DNA of 64,000 bases from Thiomicrorhabdus arctica DSM 13458 (lineage in GTDB: Bacteria; Pseudomonadota; Gammaproteobacteria; Thiomicrospirales; Thiomicrospiraceae), in contig NZ_KB905899.1 of NCBI RefSeq assembly GCF_000381085.1, positions 1 to 64,000 of the forward strand. The letters run 5' to 3'. Below, one piece after another: positions 45,212 through 54,946 of the stretch. The notes beneath the pieces are model-generated. The model did not search any database and was not told where the DNA came from. It saw nothing but the letters and a program-made list of their open reading frames with translations. The stretch's first letter is position 1; the number at the start of each line of letters is the position of its first letter. Position numbers and translations under genes: made by a program.

Positions 45212-46024
45212 ATGTCTTTATTCTCGTCTTTAAAGCTTAAAGCCAAATCTGAAACAAAACCCGACTTGAATCATTTTCAAGTGGGTCATCAACGGCTGCC
45301 TATCGTGCGCACTACACGCAAAAAGTCGATTGCCTTAAAAACGCGTCCTGCAGGTGTCGCTATTTTAGTGCCCAAACACTTTTCCAATAAACGCTTGTTA
45401 GCTTTGTTAACAGGGCATCATGAATGGCTACATAAAACACTTAATACCCTAGAGATGCGCTATGCCTCTTCTCAATCCATGTCACTTTTTAAAGGGAAAA
45501 AGGGCGATATTCTAGAGTTTTTAGGAGCGAAAACGGTTTTTCGTATTCAGCATAACGAAACAGCTCCGTATGAGACCGTTGCAGATGTGTTGATAGAGGA
45601 TGCAACCTGTTCTCTTTATTGGAATGAACAGCATTACGGCCAATTGAGTGCCGATGACTACGCGACCCAGGTCTGTCAAAATATTCAAGCCTTTATGCAC
45701 AAGCAAGCGGTGGAATACCTTGAACCTAAATTAGCTCATTACGCGCAGAAAATCGGTGTAAAGCCGAAAAGTCTCACAGTCAAAGGTTATAAGTCGCGTT
45801 GGGGTAGCTGTTATGCCGATGGTCGAATTCAATTCAATTGGCGTCTAATGCAAGCGCCAAGTTGGGTGATTGATTATGTTGTGGTGCATGAGCTATGTCA
45901 TTTAGTCCATGCCAATCACTCAAAAGACTTTTGGGCATTGGTCAACCAGCACTACCCGCAAACGCCAGAGGCAAAATTGGTCATGAAAACCCATGGGGCA
46001 CGCTGGATTCAATTGTTAGCTTGA
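45212..46024 (+). CDS. YgjP-like zinc metallopeptidase-type protein
   Basis: 270-residue protein of the YgjP/DUF45 family with a metallopeptidase-like domain. The zinc site is VHELCHLVHANHSKDFW (HExxH near 230), preceded by the family motif SRWGSCYADGRIQFNWRLM. Length is slightly above typical owing to the N-terminal beta-rich region. In other bacteria some relatives work with type I restriction systems, but no such genes are seen here. Confidence 0.9.
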   Translation: MSLFSSLKLKAKSETKPDLNHFQVGHQRLPIVRTTRKKSIALKTRPAGVAILVPKHFSNKRLLALLTGHHEWLHKTLNTLEMRYASSQSMSLFKGKKGDILEFLGAKTVFRIQHNETAPYETVADVLIEDATCSLYWNEQHYGQLSADDYATQVCQNIQAFMHKQAVEYLEPKLAHYAQKIGVKPKSLTVKGYKSRWGSCYADGRIQFNWRLMQAPSWVIDYVVVHELCHLVHANHSKDFWALVNQHYPQTPEAKLVMKTHGARWIQLLA

Positions 46025-46182
46025 TTTAGGAGTATCGTACTTATTTGTCTGCGTTAACAAACTTATACCCTGAATATTTGCCATAATAGCCACTTCTTTA
46101 CATGTTCTCAAGCAACGGTTCTACACCGTCTGTAAAATCTCTATAAACCATTTTTGAACCATTTCCGTAAGAAGCGAGTTTG

Positions 46183-49035
46183 ATGAAAACCATCCATATC
46201 ACCGCCAACAGTCGTTTAAGCGCGACGCTTAAACAGCAATCCATACAGCAGCAAAGTCATTCGGTGATTCAAACCCCGGAGATTATGACGTTTGGCCAAT
46301 GGTGGACGCTATGGCAAGAAGGGTGTTTGCTGCGTGGCGAATTGTCGTTTGATGAACTGCCGAGTAAAGTCTTAAGTGGTTTTGAGGCGCAGTGGTTGTG
46401 GGAGCAGGTCTTACAAGAGGAGCTAGAGTCTCGTGAAACAGCTTTGAGTCATTTGGCCAACTCAGGAGAACCGGATCAAGAAACGGAAGGTAACAATGCC
46501 TCCCATAACATTCAAAGCATTGCGTTGCTCAACGTCTCAAGTACGGCCAAACAACTTTACCAGGCCTGGTCACTTGCACAATCCTGGTTTCCAGAAGATT
46601 GGTTAGACACGCCTTTTCAATCAAATGAGACTCAGTTATTCAAAAGCTGTCAGGCTCGTTATCTTAAAAAGTTAAAAGCCAACAATTGGCTGGATGATGT
46701 CTTAGCACAACAACAGCGTTTGGTGTGGTTGAAAATGGGCAAAGGTAAACTGCCAGATTCCTTTTTCTTACATGGTTTTGATGAAATAACTCCTCAAATA
46801 AAACAATGGCAAACGATTGTAGAATCGCTAGAGTGTCAGGTGGCTGAAGCAGACATAACGTCTCATGCCAATCTAACCAATCAATCTCTGCATAGCGCGT
46901 TAGACGCGCAAGATGAAGTACAGCAAGTGGCCTTATGGTGTGTTCAACAATGGCAAGCCCAAGCCCTCGCTTTATCAAAACCCGCCCATGAAATTAAAAT
47001 TGGCGTGGTGTCGCCCAATCTAGCCGATTATAAAGTGGCCTTAAGCCAGTGTTTGGATGAGCAACTGAGCTTGCAAGGGTTGCAAGAACTCAGCAGTAGG
47101 CGGACGACACCGCCGTTTTATAACTTGTCTTTAGGGGAGTCATTACTGACGTTGCCACTGGTACAAAATGCCTGGTTGAGTTTACAACTATTTTTACGCC
47201 CCAAAAAGCCTTGTACCTATGCCGACTGGAGTCAGTGGTTAATCTCGCCTTATAGTCAGGGCAGTTTTGTGCAGCGCCAACAAGCCGATGCCGGTTTTAG
47301 ACGGTTACAGTGGTCTAATTTTGCTTGGCCGAGTCTGTTGGAGACCGAGTCTGCCAAAGCTTTACCCAAAGTCTTATTACAAAGTTTACGCCAACAAGCG
47401 GTACTCGAACTGCCTGCTAAATTGAGCCTAACGGAGTTCATTCAAGCCACCTGGGATGTTTTACAGTTGATAAGCTGGCCTGGTAGCAGAACCTTAAACA
47501 GTGACGAATACCAACAAAAAACGGCGTTTGAAAGCGCTGTCACCCATTTTTCAATGGTCACTGAAATGGTTGGCAAGCAGTCGGTCTCTGCCTGGTTATC
47601 GCTCTTTAGACGTTTTCTGTCAGAGCAACTACACCAATCGCAAAGTAAAGGGCTGCAACCCATTCAGATTATGGGAATGCTCGAAGCCGGTGGTCAACAA
47701 TTTGATGCCTTGTGGGTCATGGGGTTAACCGATGAAGCCTGGCCGAGAATGCCCAATCCCAATCCTTTTTTACCGATGGCCTTACAAAGAGAGCTGCGTT
47801 CGCCGCGTTGCGATGCAAAACGTGAATTAGATTACGCCTTACAAGTGACTGAACGTTTAGCCGAATGTGCTCCGGCGCTGGTTTGGAGTTATGCGCAACA
47901 TCAAGGCGATGCCGAGTTATTAGCCAGTCCGCTCATTCAAATTCGTCGAGATGCATTCCAGGTCATGCAAGAGATAGAGTTACCAGCTTACACTCCGCTC
48001 AATTACCGTTCACTAGCCGAACAGGTCTTTTTATTACGCGATACCGAACAGCCAATTGATTGGGTGCTTGATACCAAAGGTCCACAAGTAGCCGAAGGCT
48101 CAAAAGCCCCTGGCGGTACCGGTATTTTACAGGCGCAAAGTCAGTGTCCATTAATGGCCTTTATGGATTATCGTTTAGGCGGAAAATATGGCTTGCAGAG
48201 CGTCGAAGAAGGCTTGCAAAACACCAATCAGGGCACCTTGGTGCATGCGGTTTTGGAGCATTTTTGGCAAGAGACCAAAACCCAGAATGCGATGTTACTG
48301 TTGAGCGATGATGAATTGGCAGAACGTCTGCAAAATAACATTACGCTCAGTTTTGAAGAGCTTCAAGGCACCATTGAAAACGCCTATTTAGAACTGGAAC
48401 AAGCCCGAATTCTAGAGTTGTGTTTGCAGTGGCTAGAGCTTGAGAAAAGTCGATCAAGTTTTGAAGTGGTCGCCACCGAGGAGAAACATCAAATCACCCT
48501 GGCAGGCATTGAGTTTACCGTGATTATCGATCGAGTCGATCAGGTCGCGGGCGAAAAGGTCATTATTGATTATAAGACCGGTAAAGCCAGTATCAATGAC
48601 CTGTTAAAAACCCCCACCAAAGCGCCACAGTTGGCTGTGTATTTGCATGCCGTAAGTGATGACGTTTCTGGCATTGGTTATGGACTGTTGCATTCGGACG
48701 ATGGCGTCAAAATTAGCGCCATAGCCGCAGAGGATGATGTGTTACTCAAAGCCCGCTCGATTCAGGTGTTTGCCAAGATGGCTGAAAAGGAAAACCATGA
48801 ATATTATGAAACCACCTGGGTGCATTTTTTAGGCCATCTAAGACAACAGGTTTCCGACCTGGCCAGTGATATTCAACTGGGCTGTGCCGAGATGGCCTTT
48901 GATAAAGAGACCGATATTCAATATGCCAATTGTAAGTTGGCATTGCGTTTGCCAGAGATGAAGCAACAGCAACGTTTCACCGATGAAGATGACAATAACC
49001 CTAATAACGACTATGACTTTCAAGGGGGGGCTTAA
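46183..49035 (+). CDS. AddB-like PD-(D/E)XK nuclease, probable DNA repair protein
   Basis: 950-residue protein related to AddB and to the group annotated as probable DNA repair proteins (I recall TIGR03623). The N-terminal two-thirds are a helicase-like fold without an obvious Walker A. The C-terminal PD-(D/E)XK nuclease domain has TLVHAVLEHFW (about 687) and VIIDYKTGKAS (about 796). The four-Cys iron-sulfur cluster of classical AddB is not evident. ATG at 46183 is preferred over the TTG immediately before it. It is followed 2 bases later by the AddA-like helicase. One palindrome copy lies inside, read Tyr-Gln-Ala-Trp-Ser. Confidence 0.85.
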   Translation: MKTIHITANSRLSATLKQQSIQQQSHSVIQTPEIMTFGQWWTLWQEGCLLRGELSFDELPSKVLSGFEAQWLWEQVLQEELESRETALSHLANSGEPDQETEGNNASHNIQSIALLNVSSTAKQLYQAWSLAQSWFPEDWLDTPFQSNETQLFKSCQARYLKKLKANNWLDDVLAQQQRLVWLKMGKGKLPDSFFLHGFDEITPQIKQWQTIVESLECQVAEADITSHANLTNQSLHSALDAQDEVQQVALWCVQQWQAQALALSKPAHEIKIGVVSPNLADYKVALSQCLDEQLSLQGLQELSSRRTTPPFYNLSLGESLLTLPLVQNAWLSLQLFLRPKKPCTYADWSQWLISPYSQGSFVQRQQADAGFRRLQWSNFAWPSLLETESAKALPKVLLQSLRQQAVLELPAKLSLTEFIQATWDVLQLISWPGSRTLNSDEYQQKTAFESAVTHFSMVTEMVGKQSVSAWLSLFRRFLSEQLHQSQSKGLQPIQIMGMLEAGGQQFDALWVMGLTDEAWPRMPNPNPFLPMALQRELRSPRCDAKRELDYALQVTERLAECAPALVWSYAQHQGDAELLASPLIQIRRDAFQVMQEIELPAYTPLNYRSLAEQVFLLRDTEQPIDWVLDTKGPQVAEGSKAPGGTGILQAQSQCPLMAFMDYRLGGKYGLQSVEEGLQNTNQGTLVHAVLEHFWQETKTQNAMLLLSDDELAERLQNNITLSFEELQGTIENAYLELEQARILELCLQWLELEKSRSSFEVVATEEKHQITLAGIEFTVIIDRVDQVAGEKVIIDYKTGKASINDLLKTPTKAPQLAVYLHAVSDDVSGIGYGLLHSDDGVKISAIAAEDDVLLKARSIQVFAKMAEKENHEYYETTWVHFLGHLRQQVSDLASDIQLGCAEMAFDKETDIQYANCKLALRLPEMKQQQRFTDEDDNNPNNDYDFQGGA
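46559..46570. repeat. iterated palindrome inside the AddB-like gene
   Basis: Exact ACCAGGCCTGGT followed by CACTT, so the right flank also matches the extended form at 24847. Read as Tyr-Gln-Ala-Trp-Ser-Leu in the gene. Confidence 0.9.
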
Positions 49036-49037
49036 TC

Positions 49038-52000
49038 ATGTCAAACATCCCGACAGAAACGACCAACCTAGATTTGTTCGCCGAGCAAGAACCATCTAAT
49101 GGCACAAATTACGATTCAGCTTACGATCAAACGACCCCAGTTTTTCAAACTGAAGATCGCCCCGGCGTGGCCGAACTGTTCGGCGTTGAAGAAGACAAAA
49201 AGTTAATTGATGGGCTTGCCCGATTTGAAGCCATTAATCCGTTTAGCTCTTTTATTGTGCAAGCACCGGCTGGCTCGGGTAAAACGGCTCTGTTAACGCA
49301 GCGATTTTTAGCTCTATTGTCGCAAGTCGACCAACCCGAACAGATCGTGGCGATGACCTTTACCAAAAAAGCCGCCGCTGAGATGCGTGACCGTATTATG
49401 GGCGCGTTAAAAATGGGATTGTTGACCGAGCTGCCTGAAAACGCTACCTTAAACGACTTTAATACCTGGCAATTGGCGAAAAGTGCCTTGCAACAAAATA
49501 ACCACCAGGCCTGGTCACTGCTGCAAAACCCCAACCGTCTGCGCATCAAAACCATTGATGGTCTGAACAGCTATCTGGTCGGCCAAATGCCGTTGTTATC
49601 CAAGATGGGGGCGCCGTCGCAGATTTCGCATAAGGTGGATTCATCCTATAAAGAGGCGGTGCACTTAACCTTAAAAACACCTGAGTTAGAAGAAGCCGTG
49701 GCGCGTCTCTTAGGTTTGGTGAACGGTCGCTTTAACCGTGCTGAAAGTCTGTTGATGAATATGCTGAAAAAACGTGACCAATGGATGGGCAATCTATTAC
49801 GCCTCAACGGAGATGATTCCCGAGCGAATCTAGAATCCGCTTTAGAGACGATTGTGTTAGACGAACTTAAGCAACAAGTTGCTATGTTAAGTCATGTTCG
49901 ACCGCTGTTGGAGGAAGCCTGTCAGGTGGCGGAATACGCGGTGCAAAAGGATCAGCCAGAGTTAGATATCTTGTGCGGCGCTTGGCCTTTGAGCGATTCG
50001 CTATCTGACATTCAGGCTTGGCAGCGTTTGGCGGATTGGTTAATCACCAAAGACTCAAAAGGTATTCGCAAGACCGTCACCAAAAACAATGGTTTCCCCG
50101 CAGGCAAAGGCGAAGCCAAAGAGCGTAAAGACCAGTTTCTAAATGTCTTGGCAGGGTTACGAGAAGGCAATCAGTCGAAAGACGTTTTGGATGCATTAGC
50201 GATTTTAAAGGAATTGCCAGAACCGCATTACAGCGATGATCAGTGGTTGGATCTACAGTGGTTAATCCAGTTATTAAGAGTCTCCTCGGCCTATTTGAAA
50301 GTGGTCTTTCAATCCAGCGGACAAGCCGATTTTATCGAGATCGCCCAAGCGGCCAGTCAGGCATTAGGTCATGAATTAGAACCGACCGACTTGGCGCAAC
50401 AGTTAGATTATCAAGTCAAACATTTGCTGGTCGATGAGTTTCAAGATACCAGTAGTGAGCAGTTTTCATTGATACGTAAATTGATTGCAGGTTGGCAGCC
50501 TGGAGATGGTCGAACCTTGTTTATCGTGGGTGATCCAATGCAATCGATTTACCGTTTCCGTGAAGCCGAGGTCGGTAACTTTCTCAAGGTTTGGCAAGGT
50601 AAGGTCGGTTCAGTCAATTTAACGCCATTGAACCTCAAGGTGAATTTCCGTTCTAGCCAAGGTGTGGTCGATTGGGTCAATCAAAACTTTAGCAAAGTCC
50701 TGCCGAAAGCCAATAATATCGAAAAGGGCGCGGTGAGTTACAGTGATTCGGTCGCCTTTTCAACCGATACAATGCCGGCGGTGCACAGCTTTTGGGCGGT
50801 CAATCGTTCGCATGAAGAAGAGGCCGAAGAGATCGTGGCGCTTATTCAACAACGCCTCTCGGAACTGAATGAAGGCGACGGCAAAAGCATCGCTCTGTTA
50901 GGCCGTTCTCGTTCCAGTTTAATGGGCATTGCCCGTCTATTGAAACAAGCCGGCATTGGTTTTAGAGCGGTTGATCTGGAAGCCTTGAACGAACGTCAAG
51001 AAGTTCAGGATAGTTTGGCGTTAAGCCGTGCTTTATTGCATCTGTCTGACCGTGCGGCGTGGATTGCGTTACTGCGTTCGCCTTTGGTTGGGCTATCGTT
51101 GAATGACCTGTTTGCGGTCATGGGCAACTGGCCTTATCAATCTGTCTGGTCTTGTTTAACCTATCCAATCTCAGCCTTAGACAAAGGGTCGCATCCAAAA
51201 TCAGCAAACGACCAGGCCTGGTCACTTCAACAAATCCTGGCCGAAAAACAGCTTTCAGAGGAAGGTTTGCAGCGGTTAGTGCATGTTATTCCCATCTTGC
51301 AGCAGACCTTATCACGTTTAGGCAGTCTGCCTTTCTCAACCTTGGTCAGAGAGTGCTGGATTCAACTGGATGGCCCGCAGACGGTGGAAACACACTTGGC
51401 ATTGGAGAATGTCGAGGTGTTTTGTCATACCTTGGCGGAGTTCGATGGTGAAGTGTTGGACTTTCAGCAACTCGAAACCATGATGGATGCGTTGTTTGCC
51501 CGAGCCGACAGCTCACCAGAGAGTCAGCGTATCGAGTTGATGACCATGCACAAATCCAAAGGGTTGGAGTTTGACAGCGTCATCCTACCTGGTCTGGGTC
51601 GCAAGCCACGGGGCGATGATACCGAACTGGTTTCTTGGTTCCAGTTTATGGCGGATGAGACAGAGTCCGAGATATTAGGCGAGTCTGCTGAAAAATTGGT
51701 GATTGCGCCGATTACCCAAAAAGGCCAAGGCGTTTCAAAATTAAGTCTGTTGCTGAAACGCTTTGAGTTGGAAAAACAGAATTATGAACTTGGTCGTCTA
51801 TTGTATGTCGCCGCCACTCGAGCCAAACAAAAACTCTATCTATTTGGGCAAATCAACGTCAAAGAACCCGAAGACATTGACGTGGTGATTAATCCGGTGA
51901 GAGGCAGTATGCTGGAGGCGTTGTGGCCGTGCGTGAATTTAACCTTTACAAAATTACTGCACGAACATGAGTTTGTGGAGTTAGATCAAAGCCAACAGAA

Positions 52001-52772
52001 ATCTCCTTGGCCGAAAGTCAGTCGCTTACCGCTGTTAAGAGCCGGTTTTAGCACACTGTTTCAGCCAGAGGCTGATCTGGTTAAGAGTGAGGACGAAATC
52101 GCTCGTACGAGCGCCACTGCAAGTATCAGTACCGATATCGATACAGGCACCGCCAAAACAGCCAATGTAACGGAAGCTACAAGCGATAAAACGTCACCAG
52201 AAGTCGACACTCTGTTTGCCAGCCGACAAGCATTGCTTAATACCTCGGTGGGTAATCTCGTGCATGCGGTATTAGAGCAGATGGTCGACGAAGGCATTGA
52301 AGTTTGGGATGCAACACGCCTAACCCAACGTCTGCCTTTCTACAAACAGTGGTTAGGCCAGCAAGGCTTAAAAGAGCGTGAGTTAGACGAAGCTTTACAC
52401 CGTACCGAACACTCTTTGGCCAACGCCATCGGCAATCCGCAGTTGCGTTGGGCGCTCGGCAGTTCATTTGTCGAATCACAAACCGAACAACCGCTGACGG
52501 CTTTGGAAGAGGGTGGGCTCGTCAGCAACCATATTATTGATAGAACGTTTGTCGATGAAACGGGTTTGCGCTGGATTGTCGACTACAAAACCAGTATTCA
52601 TCAAGGTAAGGTCGATGATAAGAAAGGCTTGGAACGGTTTATCCAACAGCAAGTGGAGCATTATCAGCCACAATTAGAACGTTACGGTCGTTTATTTGCA
52701 GAACTGGAAGATCGTCCACAAAAATGGGTGCTCTATTTTAGCTATATCGACCAATGGGTCGAGTTGAATTGA
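49038..52772 (+). CDS. AddA-like UvrD/Rep helicase-nuclease
   Basis: 1244-residue superfamily 1A helicase with a C-terminal nuclease, related to AddA/RecB. Walker A is APAGSGKT (76-83) with TFTKKAAAEMRDRI as motif Ia. Motif II is LLVDEFQDTS (about 462), followed by VGDPMQSIYRFR and the late helicase motif LLYVAATRAKQKLYL. An acidic Thr/Ala-rich linker (about 1020-1055) leads to the nuclease domain with GNLVHAVLEQMV and RWIVDYKTS (about 1177). With the AddB-like partner it should process double-strand DNA ends for recombination. Two palindrome copies lie inside. Confidence 0.9.
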   Translation: MSNIPTETTNLDLFAEQEPSNGTNYDSAYDQTTPVFQTEDRPGVAELFGVEEDKKLIDGLARFEAINPFSSFIVQAPAGSGKTALLTQRFLALLSQVDQPEQIVAMTFTKKAAAEMRDRIMGALKMGLLTELPENATLNDFNTWQLAKSALQQNNHQAWSLLQNPNRLRIKTIDGLNSYLVGQMPLLSKMGAPSQISHKVDSSYKEAVHLTLKTPELEEAVARLLGLVNGRFNRAESLLMNMLKKRDQWMGNLLRLNGDDSRANLESALETIVLDELKQQVAMLSHVRPLLEEACQVAEYAVQKDQPELDILCGAWPLSDSLSDIQAWQRLADWLITKDSKGIRKTVTKNNGFPAGKGEAKERKDQFLNVLAGLREGNQSKDVLDALAILKELPEPHYSDDQWLDLQWLIQLLRVSSAYLKVVFQSSGQADFIEIAQAASQALGHELEPTDLAQQLDYQVKHLLVDEFQDTSSEQFSLIRKLIAGWQPGDGRTLFIVGDPMQSIYRFREAEVGNFLKVWQGKVGSVNLTPLNLKVNFRSSQGVVDWVNQNFSKVLPKANNIEKGAVSYSDSVAFSTDTMPAVHSFWAVNRSHEEEAEEIVALIQQRLSELNEGDGKSIALLGRSRSSLMGIARLLKQAGIGFRAVDLEALNERQEVQDSLALSRALLHLSDRAAWIALLRSPLVGLSLNDLFAVMGNWPYQSVWSCLTYPISALDKGSHPKSANDQAWSLQQILAEKQLSEEGLQRLVHVIPILQQTLSRLGSLPFSTLVRECWIQLDGPQTVETHLALENVEVFCHTLAEFDGEVLDFQQLETMMDALFARADSSPESQRIELMTMHKSKGLEFDSVILPGLGRKPRGDDTELVSWFQFMADETESEILGESAEKLVIAPITQKGQGVSKLSLLLKRFELEKQNYELGRLLYVAATRAKQKLYLFGQINVKEPEDIDVVINPVRGSMLEALWPCVNLTFTKLLHEHEFVELDQSQQKSPWPKVSRLPLLRAGFSTLFQPEADLVKSEDEIARTSATASISTDIDTGTAKTANVTEATSDKTSPEVDTLFASRQALLNTSVGNLVHAVLEQMVDEGIEVWDATRLTQRLPFYKQWLGQQGLKERELDEALHRTEHSLANAIGNPQLRWALGSSFVESQTEQPLTALEEGGLVSNHIIDRTFVDETGLRWIVDYKTSIHQGKVDDKKGLERFIQQQVEHYQPQLERYGRLFAELEDRPQKWVLYFSYIDQWVELN
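49504..49515. repeat. iterated palindrome inside the AddA-like gene (first)
   Basis: Exact ACCAGGCCTGGT followed by CACT; read as His-Gln-Ala-Trp-Ser-Leu. Confidence 0.9.
51210..51223. repeat. iterated palindrome inside the AddA-like gene (second)
   Basis: Exact GACCAGGCCTGGTC followed by ACTT; read as Asp-Gln-Ala-Trp-Ser-Leu, in the same frame as the other three coding copies. Confidence 0.9.
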
Positions 52773-52880
52773 TTTTGGCAACGGTCGTCATGGTTCAAAC
52801 CCATTTTTAGATTAGAATGAACGCCAAATAGACAGATATCAACCAGTGAAGTTTGGCTTTCAGTAGAAGAGGAAATTGCA

Positions 52881-53564
52881 ATGGAAAAGACACAACAACA
52901 GATTTTAAGACACCACGGTGGAGACGGAGAGCATGCCCGTCAAATGATTACCCAAACGTATGAGCGTCGTCACGATACCGACTTTTGGGAGTTCTGGAAC
53001 GAACAGATGGCCCCGGTGATTAGTCATGGTGACTGTCTGCTGGATTTAGGCGCAGGCACCGGACAATTTGTCAGCGATTTAGCGCTGCGTTATCCGCATA
53101 ATTCCGCTTTGGGGATTGATGCCGCAGACTATATGTTAGTCGCACAAGAAGCCCTGCCTGAAAATGGTCGCATGGTCAAAGGCGATTTGAACGAGCCACA
53201 AGTCAATATCGAAGACGGCCGCGTGGGTGTCGCCATGGCGAGTATGCTGGTGCATGAACTACCACAGCCGATTAATCTGTTTAAAGCAGTCTATAAGTGG
53301 CTAAAACCAGGCGGGCGTTTCTGTATCATTGATTTGGTCAGACGACCATTGGCCGAGTATCTAGAACATAAATTCCCTGATGGGCAGTTGTTCAAAACGG
53401 ATGTTGAACGAGATGAGATGGAAGATGTGTTTGAGCATTTTCTAGAACACAATCGCTATCATGCCGATGACATACTCTATATGTTGAAAGGGGTGGGTTT
53501 TACGGTCATTGAGAATACGCCGCAACGTGATGGGCGTTTTGTTCGGATTGTGGTTGAGAAGTAG
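52881..53564 (+). CDS. class I SAM-dependent methyltransferase
   Basis: 227-residue methyltransferase with a Rossmann fold. Motif I is LLDLGAGTGQFV (about 54-65), with the acidic residue at the end of strand 2 in ALGIDAADYM and motif IV-like MASMLVHELPQP. KPGGRFCIIDLVR is the usual post-motif strand. The substrate is unknown. GAGGAAATT lies before the ATG. It follows the AddA-like gene by 108 bases and may or may not share its transcript. Confidence 0.88.
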   Translation: MEKTQQQILRHHGGDGEHARQMITQTYERRHDTDFWEFWNEQMAPVISHGDCLLDLGAGTGQFVSDLALRYPHNSALGIDAADYMLVAQEALPENGRMVKGDLNEPQVNIEDGRVGVAMASMLVHELPQPINLFKAVYKWLKPGGRFCIIDLVRRPLAEYLEHKFPDGQLFKTDVERDEMEDVFEHFLEHNRYHADDILYMLKGVGFTVIENTPQRDGRFVRIVVEK

Positions 53565-53582
53565 GGTTTGGGTTTGGGTTTG

Positions 53583-53594
53583 ACCAGGCCTGGT
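53583..53594. repeat. iterated palindrome after the methyltransferase gene
   Basis: Exact ACCAGGCCTGGT 19 bases after the methyltransferase stop codon, preceded by a GGGTTT short repeat. Right flank is TGTTT. Confidence 0.9.
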
Positions 53595-53773
53595 TGTTTA
53601 TTCTGAAGGTTTTTTAGAAAGACTTATAAAAGATAGGGTTTGCTGACTCCTGAAGTGTAAAAGGTTTAATCTGATTGTTATACGCTACAGTGAAACCTAC
53701 GCATGAACTTGCTTAGCAGATTGCTTGAATGATTAAAGTTATCTAGCTGATTTTGAGGCCTAACTTTTTTGGT

Positions 53774-53989
53774 TTATGGAAAATGTTTGTAACCATTTTC
53801 ATCATAACGGTAATCTCCCGATTGACCTTTTCCTAAGTCAAAATTGGGCGCATCTTCTTCCGTCATGTCTTCTGAAGAATCGTTGTTGCTAGTAGTCATA
53901 GGTTCGTCAAAGAAAAACTTAAACAAAATAACAAACACGCTAAAGAATAAAACGATAGTTGCTTTTCCGTACTTAAATAATGTATTCAT
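53774..53989 (-). CDS. small hypothetical membrane protein
   Basis: 71 residues: a short basic start, a transmembrane helix (about 10-27) and an acidic Ser/Asp/Glu-rich tail ending in GDYRYDENGYKHFP. AAGAG lies about six bases before the ATG, which supports expression. I do not recognise a family. The tail resembles short repeats seen in some envelope-anchored small proteins, but no function can be given. Confidence 0.6.
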   Translation of the reverse strand: MNTLFKYGKATIVLFFSVFVILFKFFFDEPMTTSNNDSSEDMTEEDAPNFDLGKGQSGDYRYDENGYKHFP

Positions 53990-54283
53990 AATGCTCTTCT
54001 AATAAAGAATTCTCTGTTTCGTTAGGTTCTAATTTAACAGTATAAAATACGTTTGCAAGCAATTATTTTAATTTATTTTTATTTTTCAACGGTTTATATT
54101 GTGCAAGTTATTTAATAAGTATTGTACCAATGTAAAGATTGGGAATTTGGTGCAGTTCTTATTAGTAGTTGGATAGAAGTTTATGAGTCAGTCCTATTAA
54201 GATGTAATAATATTTATCTGGAAAAGGGGGACGCTACCCTTTTATTTAAAAATTTTCAGAAAAACCATATTGAGTTCCATTGT

Positions 54284-54934
54284 TTCCAGGCCTTGTAAGT
54301 TTATTAATCTGATTTCTGATTAGGTTGAGAAGCCTTTTTATTTTCGTCGTTCACTAGTCTTTTTCCTATTCGGCTTCCCGTCACTTTATTTGCTTGTCCA
54401 AATAAAATAACCAAACAAAAGACACCCTGCTGACGCCCTCTATTTCACTAAGCTTGTCCGCTGACATTCCCTAAACTCGCTTCGCTCAGACACAGGGAAT
54501 GTTTAAACGCGTCCTTCACTAAGTTCAATGACGATTGCTTACAAAAGGGGAGGTCTCCACGTGAGTTTGTCTATTCTGATTTAGGTCGTTGTAGTGCTTT
54601 TGGATTTGACCAGGCCTGGTCAATTTAAATTTAGAGTTTATCTGAAAACTTAAACTTCACACCGAAGTCCCCCCTTTGAAAGCAATCGTGCGATTCCCTT
54701 AACGAAGTGAACGGTTAAAAATCCCAGGTGTCTGAGCGAAGCGAGTTCTGGGATTTCAGTGAATGAGTTTAAGGAATGCCGATTGATTGAGCGGGGTGCC
54801 CTTTTGTGGTGACTATTTTGGGCACGCAAAATAGTCACGTGAAGCCTTTAAGGCAATAACTTTAGAAAGCAGGTGCTCAGAAAGGCTTCTCAACAGCCAT
54901 TAGAAGCAATTTTGAATAACTTCAAAAGAATCCA
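54284..54934. repeat. repeat unit 1 of the alternating-orientation array
   Basis: About 650 bp. It starts at a degenerate palindrome (TCCAGGCCTTGT, 54285-54296). A first arm contains CGGCTTCCCGTCACTTTATT and ACACAGGGAATGTTTAAACG. The exact palindrome TTGACCAGGCCTGGTCAA (54606-54623) sits in the centre. The second arm is a diverged inverted version of the first: both share CTCGCTTCGCTCAGACAC in opposite orientation. No credible gene lies inside; ORFs within it are repeat-derived. Confidence 0.85.
54609..54620. repeat. iterated palindrome at the centre of repeat unit 1
   Basis: Exact core, extended to an 18-bp perfect palindrome (54606-54623). It lies at the point where the two inverted arms meet. 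Confidence 0.9.
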
Positions 54935-54946
54935 ACCAGGCCTGGT
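54935..54946. repeat. iterated palindrome at the unit 1/unit 2 junction
   Basis: Exact ACCAGGCCTGGT followed by AAGTTTATTAAT, the same following bases as at the start of unit 1. Confidence 0.9.
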
